From: Gordonia phthalatica
GTDB lineage: Bacteria; Actinomycetota; Actinomycetes; Mycobacteriales; Mycobacteriaceae
DNA: 64,000 bases
NCBI RefSeq assembly: GCF_001305675.1
Contig: NZ_CP011853.1
Span: forward strand, 2,728,001 to 2,792,000
Direction of reading: 5' to 3'
Below, piece after piece: positions 1 to 7,701 of the stretch. How positions within the stretch are numbered: position 1 is the first letter of the stretch; the number at the start of each line of letters is the position of its first letter. The notes below the pieces were generated by a model. The model had not been told where the DNA came from and did not search any database. It saw only the letters and a program-made list of their open reading frames with translations. A program made the translations under genes and the position numbers.

Positions 1-2
1 GG

Positions 3-431
3 GCGCTGAGCAACATCCGCGGCCAGTGGCGCGTCCAGCAGGCCATCACCGGCACCTCGCACCTCGACGCCGTGCACCGCGTCATCGGCAAGCCCGGCGT
101 GATCCTCGTCGGCGAGGGCTCCCCCAGCCGCGTCCGTCCCCTGGTCGCACAGGAGAAGAAGAAGGCGGCCCGGGTCGTCGGCGACACCCCGATCTACGAC
201 ATCATCGTCGGCGACGGCGACGGCGAGATCCCGCTGTCGAAGCTGGAACGACACATCCGCAAGCTGCCGAGCAACATCGACAAGAAGCGCATGGATGCCC
301 TCGAAGGCCGCCTGTCGGCGCTGAAGGCCAAGGGCGGCTCCGGTCCGGCGATGCCGAAGGGCCCGATGCCGCAGGGTGCCAAGATGCGCAACGTCGCGCG
401 CACCACCCGCCGCAAGGGCGGCGGCGCATAG
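3..431 (+). CDS. DUF4191 family protein, C-terminal part (start outside window)
   Basis: The last 142 codons of a gene that begins left of the window. The visible part is soluble and basic, with a lysine-rich stretch in the middle and an arginine-rich tail ending in RRKGGGA. No membrane segment is seen here; in DUF4191 proteins the membrane segments lie in the missing N-terminal part. Mycobacterial genomes have a DUF4191 gene between lipA and glnA1, and the RDD gene and glnA1 follow here too, with a catabolic cluster in between. Family assignment rests on this context plus the tail sequence. Function is unknown. Confidence 0.7.
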   Translation, partial: ALSNIRGQWRVQQAITGTSHLDAVHRVIGKPGVILVGEGSPSRVRPLVAQEKKKAARVVGDTPIYDIIVGDGDGEIPLSKLERHIRKLPSNIDKKRMDALEGRLSALKAKGGSGPAMPKGPMPQGAKMRNVARTTRRKGGGA

Positions 432-467
432 CCCGTGACAACGGGTGGGCTCAGCACTCACCGCTCC

Positions 468-520
468 TGTGCCGCATCGCGTGACCGAGTTCGGGTCGCG
501 CGGTGCGGCACAGTTCATTT
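468..520 (+). terminator. Probable terminator after the DUF4191 gene
   Basis: TGTGCCGCA (468-476) pairs with TGCGGCACA (504-512), with further GC-rich pairing inside the 27-base loop, followed by the T-rich TTCATTTC. It lies between the DUF4191 stop and the SDR gene. Confidence 0.5.
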
Positions 521-607
521 CGCCTCCCACCCACCGGAACCGCGGCTACCCTGACTGCCGAGAGGGTGCGACGGTTCAGGAGACAGTCCCCGAACGAGGA
601 GCGATGA

Positions 608-1402
608 ATGACCGACCTTGACCGCTACGGCCCCTGGGCACTGATCGTCGGAGGCTCCGAGGGGGTGGGCGCGGCATTCGCCCGCAGCCTGGCCGCCGAC
701 GGCTTCGGCGTCGTGCTCGTCGCCCGCAACGCCGAGCGGCTGGAAGCGGCCGCCGAGGAGGTCCGGGCCGCCGGCGCCGAGGTGCGGACCGTTCCGCTCG
801 ACCTCCTGGCCGACGACGCCGTCGACCGGTTGATCGCCGCGACCGCAGACCTCGAGATCGGCCTGCTGATCCTCAACGCGGGCGCCAACACGTACGGCAA
901 CGAGTTCATCGGCGGCGACCTCGCCAAGCACACCGAGGTCCTCGACCTCAACGTGACCCGCCAGCTGCCGCTCGTCAGCCATTTCGGTGACGCCATGGTG
1001 CAGCGCGGGCGCGGCGGCATCATCCTCGTCGGCTCGATCTCCGGGTACGCCGGTTCGGCCCGCGAGGGCATCTACGCGGCGTCGAAGGCCTTCCTCCGGG
1101 TCTTCGCGGAAGGCCTGTGGGTGGAGTCGAAGCCGCGCGGCGTCGACGTCCTGCATCTGGTCCTCGGGCTGACCCGCACTCCGGCGATGCAGCGCAAGGG
1201 TCTCAACTTCGACGCCCCCGGCGTGCCGGTCTCCGATCCGGACGACGTCGCCGCCGAAGGCCTCGACCACCTGGCCGACGGCCCCGTCTGGGTCACCTCG
1301 ATCAACCAGGAGACGGCCGTCGAACGCTCGGTGGCGCTCGACCGCGGCGCCGTGATCCTGAAGTCCATCGAGGACATCAAGAAGATCGTCGGAAACCTCT
1401 GA
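608..1402 (+). CDS. SDR family NAD(P)-dependent oxidoreductase
   Basis: A 264-residue classical-type short-chain dehydrogenase. Visible motifs are the nucleotide-binding GGSEGVG near residue 16, the NAG motif (LNAGAN) near residue 96, and the catalytic YAASK near residue 157. Length is usual for the family. GAGGAG six bases before the ATG supports the start. The stop overlaps the ATG of the next gene (TGATG), so it is translationally coupled to the F420 oxidoreductase and the SnoaL-like gene in one operon. Substrate is unknown; the partners suggest catabolism or detoxification of a hydroxylated or cyclic compound. Confidence 0.9.
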   Translation: MTDLDRYGPWALIVGGSEGVGAAFARSLAADGFGVVLVARNAERLEAAAEEVRAAGAEVRTVPLDLLADDAVDRLIAATADLEIGLLILNAGANTYGNEFIGGDLAKHTEVLDLNVTRQLPLVSHFGDAMVQRGRGGIILVGSISGYAGSAREGIYAASKAFLRVFAEGLWVESKPRGVDVLHLVLGLTRTPAMQRKGLNFDAPGVPVSDPDDVAAEGLDHLADGPVWVTSINQETAVERSVALDRGAVILKSIEDIKKIVGNL

Positions 1403-2289
1403 TGTTCGTCGGGCTCGGGCTTCCGGTCGTCACCGCGTATCCGCCGACCACGCAGGCGTGGGAGGCCGACGCGGGCATCGCCGAACTGGCGACGGTCGCC
1501 CGAGCCGCCGACGAGCTCGGCTATCACCACGTCACGTGCAGCGAGCACGTGGCTGTTCCGGTCGATGTCGCCGCCGTCCGCGGCGGCGTCTACTGGGATC
1601 CCCTGGCCACTTTCGGCTATCTCGCCGCCGTCACCCGGCAGATCCGGTTCGCGACCAGCGTTCTGGTCCTCGGCTACCACCATCCGCTGGAAGTCGCGAA
1701 GCGATACGGCACGCTCGACCAGGTCTCCGGCGGTCGACTGGTCCTCGGCGTCGGGGTGGGCAGCCTGCAGGAGGAGTTCGACCTCCTGGACGCCCCGTTC
1801 GACGGTCGCGGTGCCCGCGCCGACGACGCCCTCGCCGCCATCCGGTCCGCGTTCGGCACCGGCACACCGACCCACCACGGCCCGTTCTACTCCTACGACG
1901 GCCTGATGGTGGAGCCGCACGCCGTGCAGGACCGGGTCCCGGTGTGGGTCGGCGGCCGCACCCGCCGCGCTCTGCGGCGCGCCGTCGCACTCGGCGACGG
2001 CTTCAGCCCGTTCGCGCTGTCCGACGACGAGATCCGCGCGATGCTCGCGACCGTCGACCTGCCCGACGGCTTCGACGTCGTCCTCACCAGCGGCCTGCTG
2101 GATCCGCTCGGCGATCCGGACGGCACGCGTCGTCGGCTCGACGGCCTCCGCGAGGCCGGCGCGACCGTCACCACCGCTTCGCTGACCGCGTCGAGCGTCG
2201 CGCACTACGTCGATCAGCTCGCCGAACTCCAGTCCCTGGCGGCCACGGTCGGCGCACACTTCACCCCCGCACCGAAGGACCTCCCGTGA
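1402..2289 (+). CDS. LLM class F420-dependent oxidoreductase
   Basis: A 295-residue luciferase-like monooxygenase-fold protein that should transfer hydride with coenzyme F420 (or FMN). It opens with MFVGLGLPVV and contains the family blocks YWDPLATFGYLAAVT, YGTLDQVSGGRLVLGVGVG and VPVWVGGRT. The start ATG shares its A with the stop of the SDR gene, and the stop overlaps the GTG of the following gene, so the three form a tightly packed operon. It looks closest to the TIGR03619-type F420 subfamily. Substrate is not predictable. Confidence 0.85.
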   Translation: MFVGLGLPVVTAYPPTTQAWEADAGIAELATVARAADELGYHHVTCSEHVAVPVDVAAVRGGVYWDPLATFGYLAAVTRQIRFATSVLVLGYHHPLEVAKRYGTLDQVSGGRLVLGVGVGSLQEEFDLLDAPFDGRGARADDALAAIRSAFGTGTPTHHGPFYSYDGLMVEPHAVQDRVPVWVGGRTRRALRRAVALGDGFSPFALSDDEIRAMLATVDLPDGFDVVLTSGLLDPLGDPDGTRRRLDGLREAGATVTTASLTASSVAHYVDQLAELQSLAATVGAHFTPAPKDLP

Positions 2290-2789
2290 GCCCCGATCCC
2301 GTGACCGTCGACGACCGCCTCGCCGCCCTCGAAGCACGCTTGAACCTGGTCGAGGACCGCCTGGCCATCACCGACCTCATCTACCGGTACGGACCGGCCA
2401 TCGACACCGGTTCGGTCGACGACGTCCTCGCACTGTTCACCGCCGACGGCGTCTACGACGTCGACACCGGCCTGCTCTCCGGCGCGGACGAGATCGCGGC
2501 GATGATCGGCGGCGACATGCACCAGGGGTTCATCCGCCAGGGATGCAGCCACCTCATGAGCGCACCGCAGATCAACATCGACGGCGACGCCGCCAGCGTG
2601 GTCAGCTATTCGCAGCTGGTGCTGCGCGAGCCCGACGGCGACGGCTTCACCGTCTTCCGCACCACTGTCAACCACTGGCGGCTGGTGCGGACCGACGACG
2701 GCTGGCGGGTGGCGCACCGGACCGCCCGGAAGGTCGACGGCTCCGACGAGGTGCGCGCGCTACTCGGCTCCCACTCCGGGACGCACTGA
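2286..2789 (+). CDS. SnoaL-like / nuclear transport factor 2 family protein
   Basis: A 167-residue small protein of the NTF2 fold. It begins with a short charged helix and then the block ITDLIYRYGPAIDTGSVDDV, typical of SnoaL_4-type proteins in degradation clusters. The GTG start overlaps the preceding stop (GTGA). Such proteins are usually isomerases, dehydratases or binding partners; no catalytic assignment can be made. Its last 30 bases overlap the 3' end of the convergent monooxygenase gene. Last gene of the + strand operon starting at 608. Confidence 0.8.
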   Translation: MSPDPVTVDDRLAALEARLNLVEDRLAITDLIYRYGPAIDTGSVDDVLALFTADGVYDVDTGLLSGADEIAAMIGGDMHQGFIRQGCSHLMSAPQINIDGDAASVVSYSQLVLREPDGDGFTVFRTTVNHWRLVRTDDGWRVAHRTARKVDGSDEVRALLGSHSGTH

Positions 2790-4298
2790 GCGAAGCTGCT
2801 CGGTCCGCGTCACGCGGTAGTGCGCCGGTTCGGGCTCGGCGAGCATCGCGTCGAGCGTCGCGCGGTCGAAGGGCCACAGGTCCACCACCCCGGATTCGGT
2901 GAAATACCAGGAGTTGCATCCGCCGGTATTCCAGATCGTCGGCTCCAGCGCCTCTCGGACCTGGGCGTTGAACTCGGCGGTCGCCTCCTCGGTCACCTCG
3001 ATGCGGTCGGCGTCGCCGCGACGGAAGGCGTCGAACCACGACACCAGGTACCGTGCGGTCTTCTCCGCGGTGTGCTGCAGCGAGATGGAGCCGGTCGGCG
3101 AGTTGGGGCCGAGGACCGTGAACAGGTTCGGGAAGCCCGGGATCGCGGTCATCCGGTAGGCGCGCGGGCCTTCGGCCCACGCCTCGTCGATGGTGAGTCC
3201 GTCACGTCCGACCACCGTCATCGGCCGCATGTAGTCATGCGCGCGGAATCCGGTGGCGAGGACGATGACGTCCACGTCGTGGCGGGTGCCGTCCGCGGTC
3301 ACGATGCCGTCGGGTGTCACCTCGACGATCGCATCGGTGATCAGCTCGGCGTTGTCGGCGCGGATCGCACGGTAGTACGTTCCCGAAACCACCTGACGTT
3401 TGCACAGCGGCTGGTAGTCGGGTGTCAGATCCTCGCGCAGCGCATCGTCGGAGATCTGGGCGCGCAGAGACAGTCGTGCATACTTCTGGACCGCGTGGCG
3501 ACGCCAAGTGTCGTTGCGGACGATGTCGGCCAGGATGCCCGAGCCCCACAGCAGTCCCCGGTACAGGGCGTCGTGCGCGGCCGGGAAAGCCTTCAGCACA
3601 GTGCCCGCGAGCGGTACCTGAGGCAGGCTCATGGGCGCCCACAGGATCCACTGCGGAGTCCGGGTGAAGTGGGTGATCGTCGCGGCGCGCGGCTGCAGCG
3701 CCGACACCACCTGCACGCCGGTGGAGCCGGTGCCGATCACCGCGATCCGCTTGCCGTCGGTGGCGAGGTCGTCGTCCCAGCGCGCGGTGTGGACCACCGG
3801 CCCGGCGAAGGTGTCGAGTCCGGGGATGTCGGGGATCGACGGGTTCTGCAGGACGCCGGTCGCGCAGACCACGAAGTCGGCGGTCAGCTCCTCGCCGGGC
3901 CTCTCGTCGTCACCGGCCAGGGTGACCGTCCAGGTGCCGGCCGCGTCGTCGAACACCGCGCCGGCGACCTCGGTGTTCAACCGGATCCGGTCCATCAGCC
4001 CGAAGCGTTCGGCGACGTCGCGGTGGTAGCGCTGGATCTCCGGTCCGCTGGACCAGATCTTCGACCAGTCCGGTTTCGGGGCGAACCCGAACTGATAGAT
4101 CTGCGACGGGACGTCGCAGGTGAGTCCCGGATAGTGGTTCCAGTGCCAGACGCCGCCGACGTCGGAGCCCTTCTCCAGGACGGTGAAGTCGGTGAATCCG
4201 GCCTTCTGCAGGACGTACGCGGTGGTGATGCCCGCGACCCCCGCTCCGATCACGATGATGCGCGGTTCGCGCACGGCCTCCATCTTCGCCGCGGTCAT
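2760..4298 (-). CDS. Flavin-containing monooxygenase, Baeyer-Villiger type
   Basis: A 512-residue FAD/NADPH enzyme that should insert oxygen next to a ketone carbonyl. The FAD-binding GAGVAG lies at residues 18-23 and the NADPH-binding GTGSTG near 189-194. Between them FAGPVVHTARWD (164-175) fits the type I BVMO fingerprint FxGxxxHxxxW(P/D). Length is normal. The ATG is chosen because it overlaps the patatin stop (ATGA). It is the third gene of an SDR / patatin / BVMO operon, which suggests the route alcohol, ketone, ester, then hydrolysis. The true ketone is unknown. Confidence 0.9.
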   Translation of the reverse strand: MTAAKMEAVREPRIIVIGAGVAGITTAYVLQKAGFTDFTVLEKGSDVGGVWHWNHYPGLTCDVPSQIYQFGFAPKPDWSKIWSSGPEIQRYHRDVAERFGLMDRIRLNTEVAGAVFDDAAGTWTVTLAGDDERPGEELTADFVVCATGVLQNPSIPDIPGLDTFAGPVVHTARWDDDLATDGKRIAVIGTGSTGVQVVSALQPRAATITHFTRTPQWILWAPMSLPQVPLAGTVLKAFPAAHDALYRGLLWGSGILADIVRNDTWRRHAVQKYARLSLRAQISDDALREDLTPDYQPLCKRQVVSGTYYRAIRADNAELITDAIVEVTPDGIVTADGTRHDVDVIVLATGFRAHDYMRPMTVVGRDGLTIDEAWAEGPRAYRMTAIPGFPNLFTVLGPNSPTGSISLQHTAEKTARYLVSWFDAFRRGDADRIEVTEEATAEFNAQVREALEPTIWNTGGCNSWYFTESGVVDLWPFDRATLDAMLAEPEPAHYRVTRTEQLRSVRPGVGAE

Positions 4299-5221
4299 CG
4301 TGTCTCCTCCAGTGCCTGTGACACGGTCGCCACGACCGTCCGTCGAGCGGAGTCGAACGCCTGCTCGCGGCGGTTCCGATTCATGAAATTGCTGCCCAGC
4401 GCCGCCATGTCGTCGCGGCTCGGGGCGATGTGGACGACGCGGGTGCCGCGCCGACGGACCGTCTCGATCTCGGCGTCGAGAACCGCAGACATCGGTCGCC
4501 GCAGAACGGCGTGCTCCAGCCGTCCGCCGAGGCCCGGAGCACGGACCGACGGGGCCGAGGCCATCGGGGTGATGAGGTAGATCAGGTCGGCCTCGTCGGG
4601 GCCGACCAGATCCACGGAGGCAGTCGACGCGGCTCCGCCGTCCACATAGGTGCGACCGTCGATCGTCACCGGCGGCATCCACGCGGGGATCGCCCACGAG
4701 GCGCGCAGCGCTTCACCGGCCGTCGCAGGAGGCGCACCCGGTGCGCCGAAGGCGATGCGTTCGCCGTCGTCGACGCGACACGCGACCATGCGGGTTCCGG
4801 GATGCTCCACCCAGTCGCCGTCGGCGGTGACCGCGTCGGCGAGCCGCTGGAGCCAAGATGCGTCGCCGCGGCCGCGGGGCGCGATCCCGACCAGTTTGGC
4901 GTGCCCTCCCCCGCGGGTCCACAGCGATGACGGGGTCAACGTCTGCGGGCCGGGGATCCGCGGGAGGCTCGGCGGGGTGTCGGCGAGGTGCCGTTCCAGG
5001 ATGGAGCTGGTCGGTCTGCCCGCCTGCATGTCGACGAGGTCGGATGGGGTGAAGCCGCCGCCGAGCATCGTCACCATCTCCGCACCGGCGGAGGTGCCCT
5101 GCAGGACCGCGGCATCGGCGGGGTCCCAGCCGGTCTGCCTGGTCAATTCGTCGAGTGCCGCGATGGCCCAGGCACCGCCGATGGTGCCGCCGCAGCCGAT
5201 CACGAGGGCCGTGTCAGACAT
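4295..5221 (-). CDS. Patatin-like phospholipase / esterase
   Basis: A 308-residue protein of the patatin fold. The oxyanion glycine block GCGGTIGG is at residues 9-16, the nucleophile sits in GTSAG (Ser44), and the dyad aspartate in YVDGGA near residue 199. The ATG at 5221 is preferred over a start six codons upstream because it overlaps the SDR stop by eight bases. No signal peptide is seen, so it is probably cytoplasmic. Lying between an SDR and a BVMO, it is a good candidate for hydrolysing the ester made by the BVMO (inference). Confidence 0.85.
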   Translation of the reverse strand: MSDTALVIGCGGTIGGAWAIAALDELTRQTGWDPADAAVLQGTSAGAEMVTMLGGGFTPSDLVDMQAGRPTSSILERHLADTPPSLPRIPGPQTLTPSSLWTRGGGHAKLVGIAPRGRGDASWLQRLADAVTADGDWVEHPGTRMVACRVDDGERIAFGAPGAPPATAGEALRASWAIPAWMPPVTIDGRTYVDGGAASTASVDLVGPDEADLIYLITPMASAPSVRAPGLGGRLEHAVLRRPMSAVLDAEIETVRRRGTRVVHIAPSRDDMAALGSNFMNRNRREQAFDSARRTVVATVSQALEETR

Positions 5222-6125
5222 CGGCGTTCTCCTTCGCATGCTCGCGCGTCTGCCGTCCGAGGCGAGTGAGGTATGCGGCTCGGCCGACCGGATCCAATGC
5301 CAGGGCCTGCCCGTGGTTCACGAGTTCGCGGGCCACCCGCTCCACCGATTCCGGCACGAACTGGTCCGCCAGCAGCCAGCCGGGCAGCGTCCAGCCCGGG
5401 ACGGACGACCGCGCTGCGCGCGTCCGGACGGTCCGCAGGATCGCGCGCACCACGTCCTCCGGGTCGACGGTCGGGAGTGCGCCGCCGAGGTCGGCGCCCG
5501 ACGCGAGTTCGGTGCGGACCGCGGACGGCAGGATGGCGGACACGGTGACCCCGGTGCCGTCGTACTCGCGCCGCGCCGCGAGGGACGCGCCGTAGGCGGC
5601 GTACTTGCTGGCGTTGTACGTGACCATGCCGGGCAGCGGCAGCACCCCTGCCATCGAGGCGATGTTGACGATGTGCCCGCGGCCCGCGGCGACCATGCTC
5701 GGCAGGACCGCGTGCATGCCGTTCAACACGCCCTTCACGTTCACGTCGAGGATCAGGTCCGTCGTGGCGGCAGCCTCGTCGACGAACGGCCCGGTCGGCA
5801 TCACGCCGGCGTTGTTCACCAGGAAGTCGATCCGGCCCTCCGCGGCGAGGACCTCGTCCACGCCTGCGCGCCATGCGTCGCGGTCGGTCACATCGAGGCG
5901 GAGGGATCGCCCACCGATCGACGCGGCGACCTGCTCGGCGACATCGGCGTCTACGTCGGTGACCCACACCCGCGCTCCCCGCTCGGCGAACGCCCGCGCG
6001 GCGGTCGCTCCGATGCCGCGGCCCGCACCGGTGATGACGACGACCGCCTCGTCCAGCTCGATGCGCGGGTTCGCTCGGGCGTACGAGCCCGGGACCAGTG
6101 CACTCAGCATGTCGGCGAACTGCAT
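5214..6125 (-). CDS. SDR family NAD(P)-dependent oxidoreductase, first gene of the BVMO operon
   Basis: About 303 residues. It has TGAGRGIG near the N-terminus for the dinucleotide, NNAGVMP in the middle, and the catalytic YNASK. The C-terminal extension (residues about 250-300) is seen in actinobacterial SDRs of about 300 residues. The ATG at 6125 is chosen because an AGGAGAGG lies at a suitable distance; a GTG at 6134 in the same frame is possible. It heads the operon and is divergent from the TetR gene, so its promoter lies in the 123-base gap with the tandem palindromes. Probable role: oxidation of a secondary alcohol to the BVMO substrate. Confidence 0.88.
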   Translation of the reverse strand: MQFADMLSALVPGSYARANPRIELDEAVVVITGAGRGIGATAARAFAERGARVWVTDVDADVAEQVAASIGGRSLRLDVTDRDAWRAGVDEVLAAEGRIDFLVNNAGVMPTGPFVDEAAATTDLILDVNVKGVLNGMHAVLPSMVAAGRGHIVNIASMAGVLPLPGMVTYNASKYAAYGASLAARREYDGTGVTVSAILPSAVRTELASGADLGGALPTVDPEDVVRAILRTVRTRAARSSVPGWTLPGWLLADQFVPESVERVARELVNHGQALALDPVGRAAYLTRLGRQTREHAKENADV

Positions 6126-6180
6126 GCTTCCCACCTCTCCTCAACGATGACATTCACCGTTGGCATCGATCATCACGTGA

Positions 6181-6220
6181 ATACCGAGAGTATGTCAATA
6201 CTTGGAGTATGCGGATACTC
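6181..6220. promoter_or_regulatory. Two tandem palindromic operators between the BVMO operon and its TetR gene
   Basis: GAGTAT-GTCA-ATACTT (6188-6203) and GAGTAT-GCGG-ATACTC (6205-6220) are palindromes with four-base spacers, 17 bases centre to centre. An overlapping ATAC-N5-GTAT (6181-6193) adds a third half-pair. They sit just upstream of the TetR start and within the divergent promoter region. The size and location fit a TetR-family dimer site. That this TetR binds them is inference. Confidence 0.75.
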
Positions 6221-6248
6221 GGAGTTCATCGAATGTATGATCCGCCGC

Positions 6249-6908
6249 ATGACCAGGATCAGTCGCGCCGAACAACGGGAGCAGACCCGCGCCGCCCTGC
6301 TGGCGACGGCCCGCGAGCAGTTCCTGACCTCCGGCTACGCCGCGACGAGCCTCGACGCGATCGCCGAGGGCGCGGGATTCTCCAAGGGGGCCGTCTACTC
6401 GAACTTCAAGGACAAGCCGACCCTGTGCATGGCGGTGCTCGAGGACATCCACCGCGAGAAGCTCGGCGAGATCCGCAGCATCGTCGAGCGCGGGGACGAC
6501 CTCGCGGCGATGCTCGACGCCTTCGCCGACTGGGTACGCGCCACGATCGGCGACGTCGACTGGACGATGCTCGAGTTGGAGTTCGTCGCCCTCTCCCGCC
6601 GCAGCCCCGATCAGCTGGCGATGATCGTCGCACTGCGCGAAGGCGCCCGCGACAGCCTGGCCGAGCTGCTCGCCTCGGTCCTCGGCGACGCCGTCGAACT
6701 CCTCGATCGTGCTGCCGAGGAGACGCCCGGCCTCCCCGACCGTCGCGAGGTGGCCGATCTGCTGTTGAGCACCGGGATCGGGCTCGGGATTCAGCGCGCT
6801 CTGGATCCTGCCGTATCCGTGGAACCGGCGATCGCCGTCATCAACGCGGCGTTCGCGGCCTTCACCGAGACCGCGACCGAGGCCATGACCGTCATCGAGT
6901 CTGAATGA
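6249..6908 (+). CDS. TetR/AcrR family transcriptional regulator
   Basis: A 219-residue regulator. The N-terminal helix-turn-helix is clear: ALLATAREQFLTSGYAATS followed by IAEGAGFSKGAVYSNFKDK (about residues 11-56). The C-terminal ligand-binding half is diverged, as usual. An ATG four codons upstream in the same frame (6237) is also possible. It is divergent from the SDR / patatin / BVMO operon, and two tandem palindromes in between suggest that it represses that operon and itself. Its 3' end overlaps the convergent RDD gene by 17 bases. Confidence 0.9.
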   Translation: MTRISRAEQREQTRAALLATAREQFLTSGYAATSLDAIAEGAGFSKGAVYSNFKDKPTLCMAVLEDIHREKLGEIRSIVERGDDLAAMLDAFADWVRATIGDVDWTMLELEFVALSRRSPDQLAMIVALREGARDSLAELLASVLGDAVELLDRAAEETPGLPDRREVADLLLSTGIGLGIQRALDPAVSVEPAIAVINAAFAAFTETATEAMTVIESE

Positions 6909-7425
6909 TCGCCGTTCCCGTGGCACGGTCGTGCATGGCACGACCGTTGTAGTCGTTGATCAGCGCGGGAACCACGAACAGCAGGATCACCTGCCGACCG
7001 AGGGCCCGGACGACGCCGACCGCGGCGGGCCGCTCCTGCCCCGAGGCCTCCGCCTCCGCGCGTTCGGAGCCGAGGTCGACGCGCGCGACACGGGTTCCGA
7101 CGATGAACTGACCGGGCGTGAATCCGAACAGCGACACCGCGAGAACGCCGATCACCCACCAGATGATCAATTGCGGTGTCCCGGCCTCCCGCACCGTCAT
7201 CTCCAGGCTCGACGCCATCTCGTGGGCGGGCTGCACGCCGACGATCGCGATGGCGATGCCGCCGGCGATCAGCCAGTCGAGAAGCAGCCCCAGGACGCGA
7301 TGCCAGCCACCGGCCAGTGCACCCGGCCCCGATGCCGGCAGCCCCAGGTCCTGGCCGCGGTACTCGTTGTCGTCGGCTCCCGGAAACTGCGGGCCCGACA
7401 GCCAGGTACCCGTCGCGCGTGCCAC
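6892..7425 (-). CDS. RDD family membrane protein
   Basis: A 177-residue integral membrane protein. Three membrane segments can be seen (about 41-63, 86-108 and 145-165). The family's Arg and two Asp positions are represented by the HRVLG and LLLDWL motifs and by VARVDLG. The GTG start is supported by GAGGAGG about seven bases upstream. A small RDD gene also lies just before glnA1 in mycobacteria. The role is unknown; RDD proteins have been proposed as transporters or membrane scaffolds. Confidence 0.85.
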   Translation of the reverse strand: MARATGTWLSGPQFPGADDNEYRGQDLGLPASGPGALAGGWHRVLGLLLDWLIAGGIAIAIVGVQPAHEMASSLEMTVREAGTPQLIIWWVIGVLAVSLFGFTPGQFIVGTRVARVDLGSERAEAEASGQERPAAVGVVRALGRQVILLFVVPALINDYNGRAMHDRATGTAIIQTR

Positions 7426-7701
7426 TATCTGCCTCCTCGGGAAACGGTCATGCAGCCAATCCTAACGAGCGTGGGCCTGTCACCTAATCACGTGACTCCG
7501 GCCACACGAATTCCTGGAAAATGCTGCTTTTCGTTACCTGACGGGTGTCTCTGTAACAAAGGAGAAACATTGGATCAACGCACGAGCAACGTCGTCTCCG
7601 TAATCTGTTCAACGAGATCGCCGCACGACCAGCCGAGTCTGCGGCGTCGCGGTCAGACACACTTCTGGCCACGTCTTCATCAAGAAGGAGTCAGGCGAAC
7701 C
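7426..7701 (+). promoter_or_regulatory. glnA1 upstream region with a GlnR-like box
   Basis: GTAAC (7553-7557), six bases, then GAAAC (7564-7568) matches the actinobacterial GlnR consensus GTnAC-N6-GAAAC. A second GTTAC (7533-7537) lies 20 bases upstream, close to the spacing of paired GlnR half-sites. An AAGGAG at 7685-7690 precedes the GTG start. This fits nitrogen control of glnA1. Binding itself is not shown by the sequence. Confidence 0.6.

Noticed and set aside
1072..2337. A 421-codon minus-strand frame opposite the F420 oxidoreductase
   Set aside because: Antisense shadow of two well-supported genes; Arg/Gly/Val-rich with no motif.
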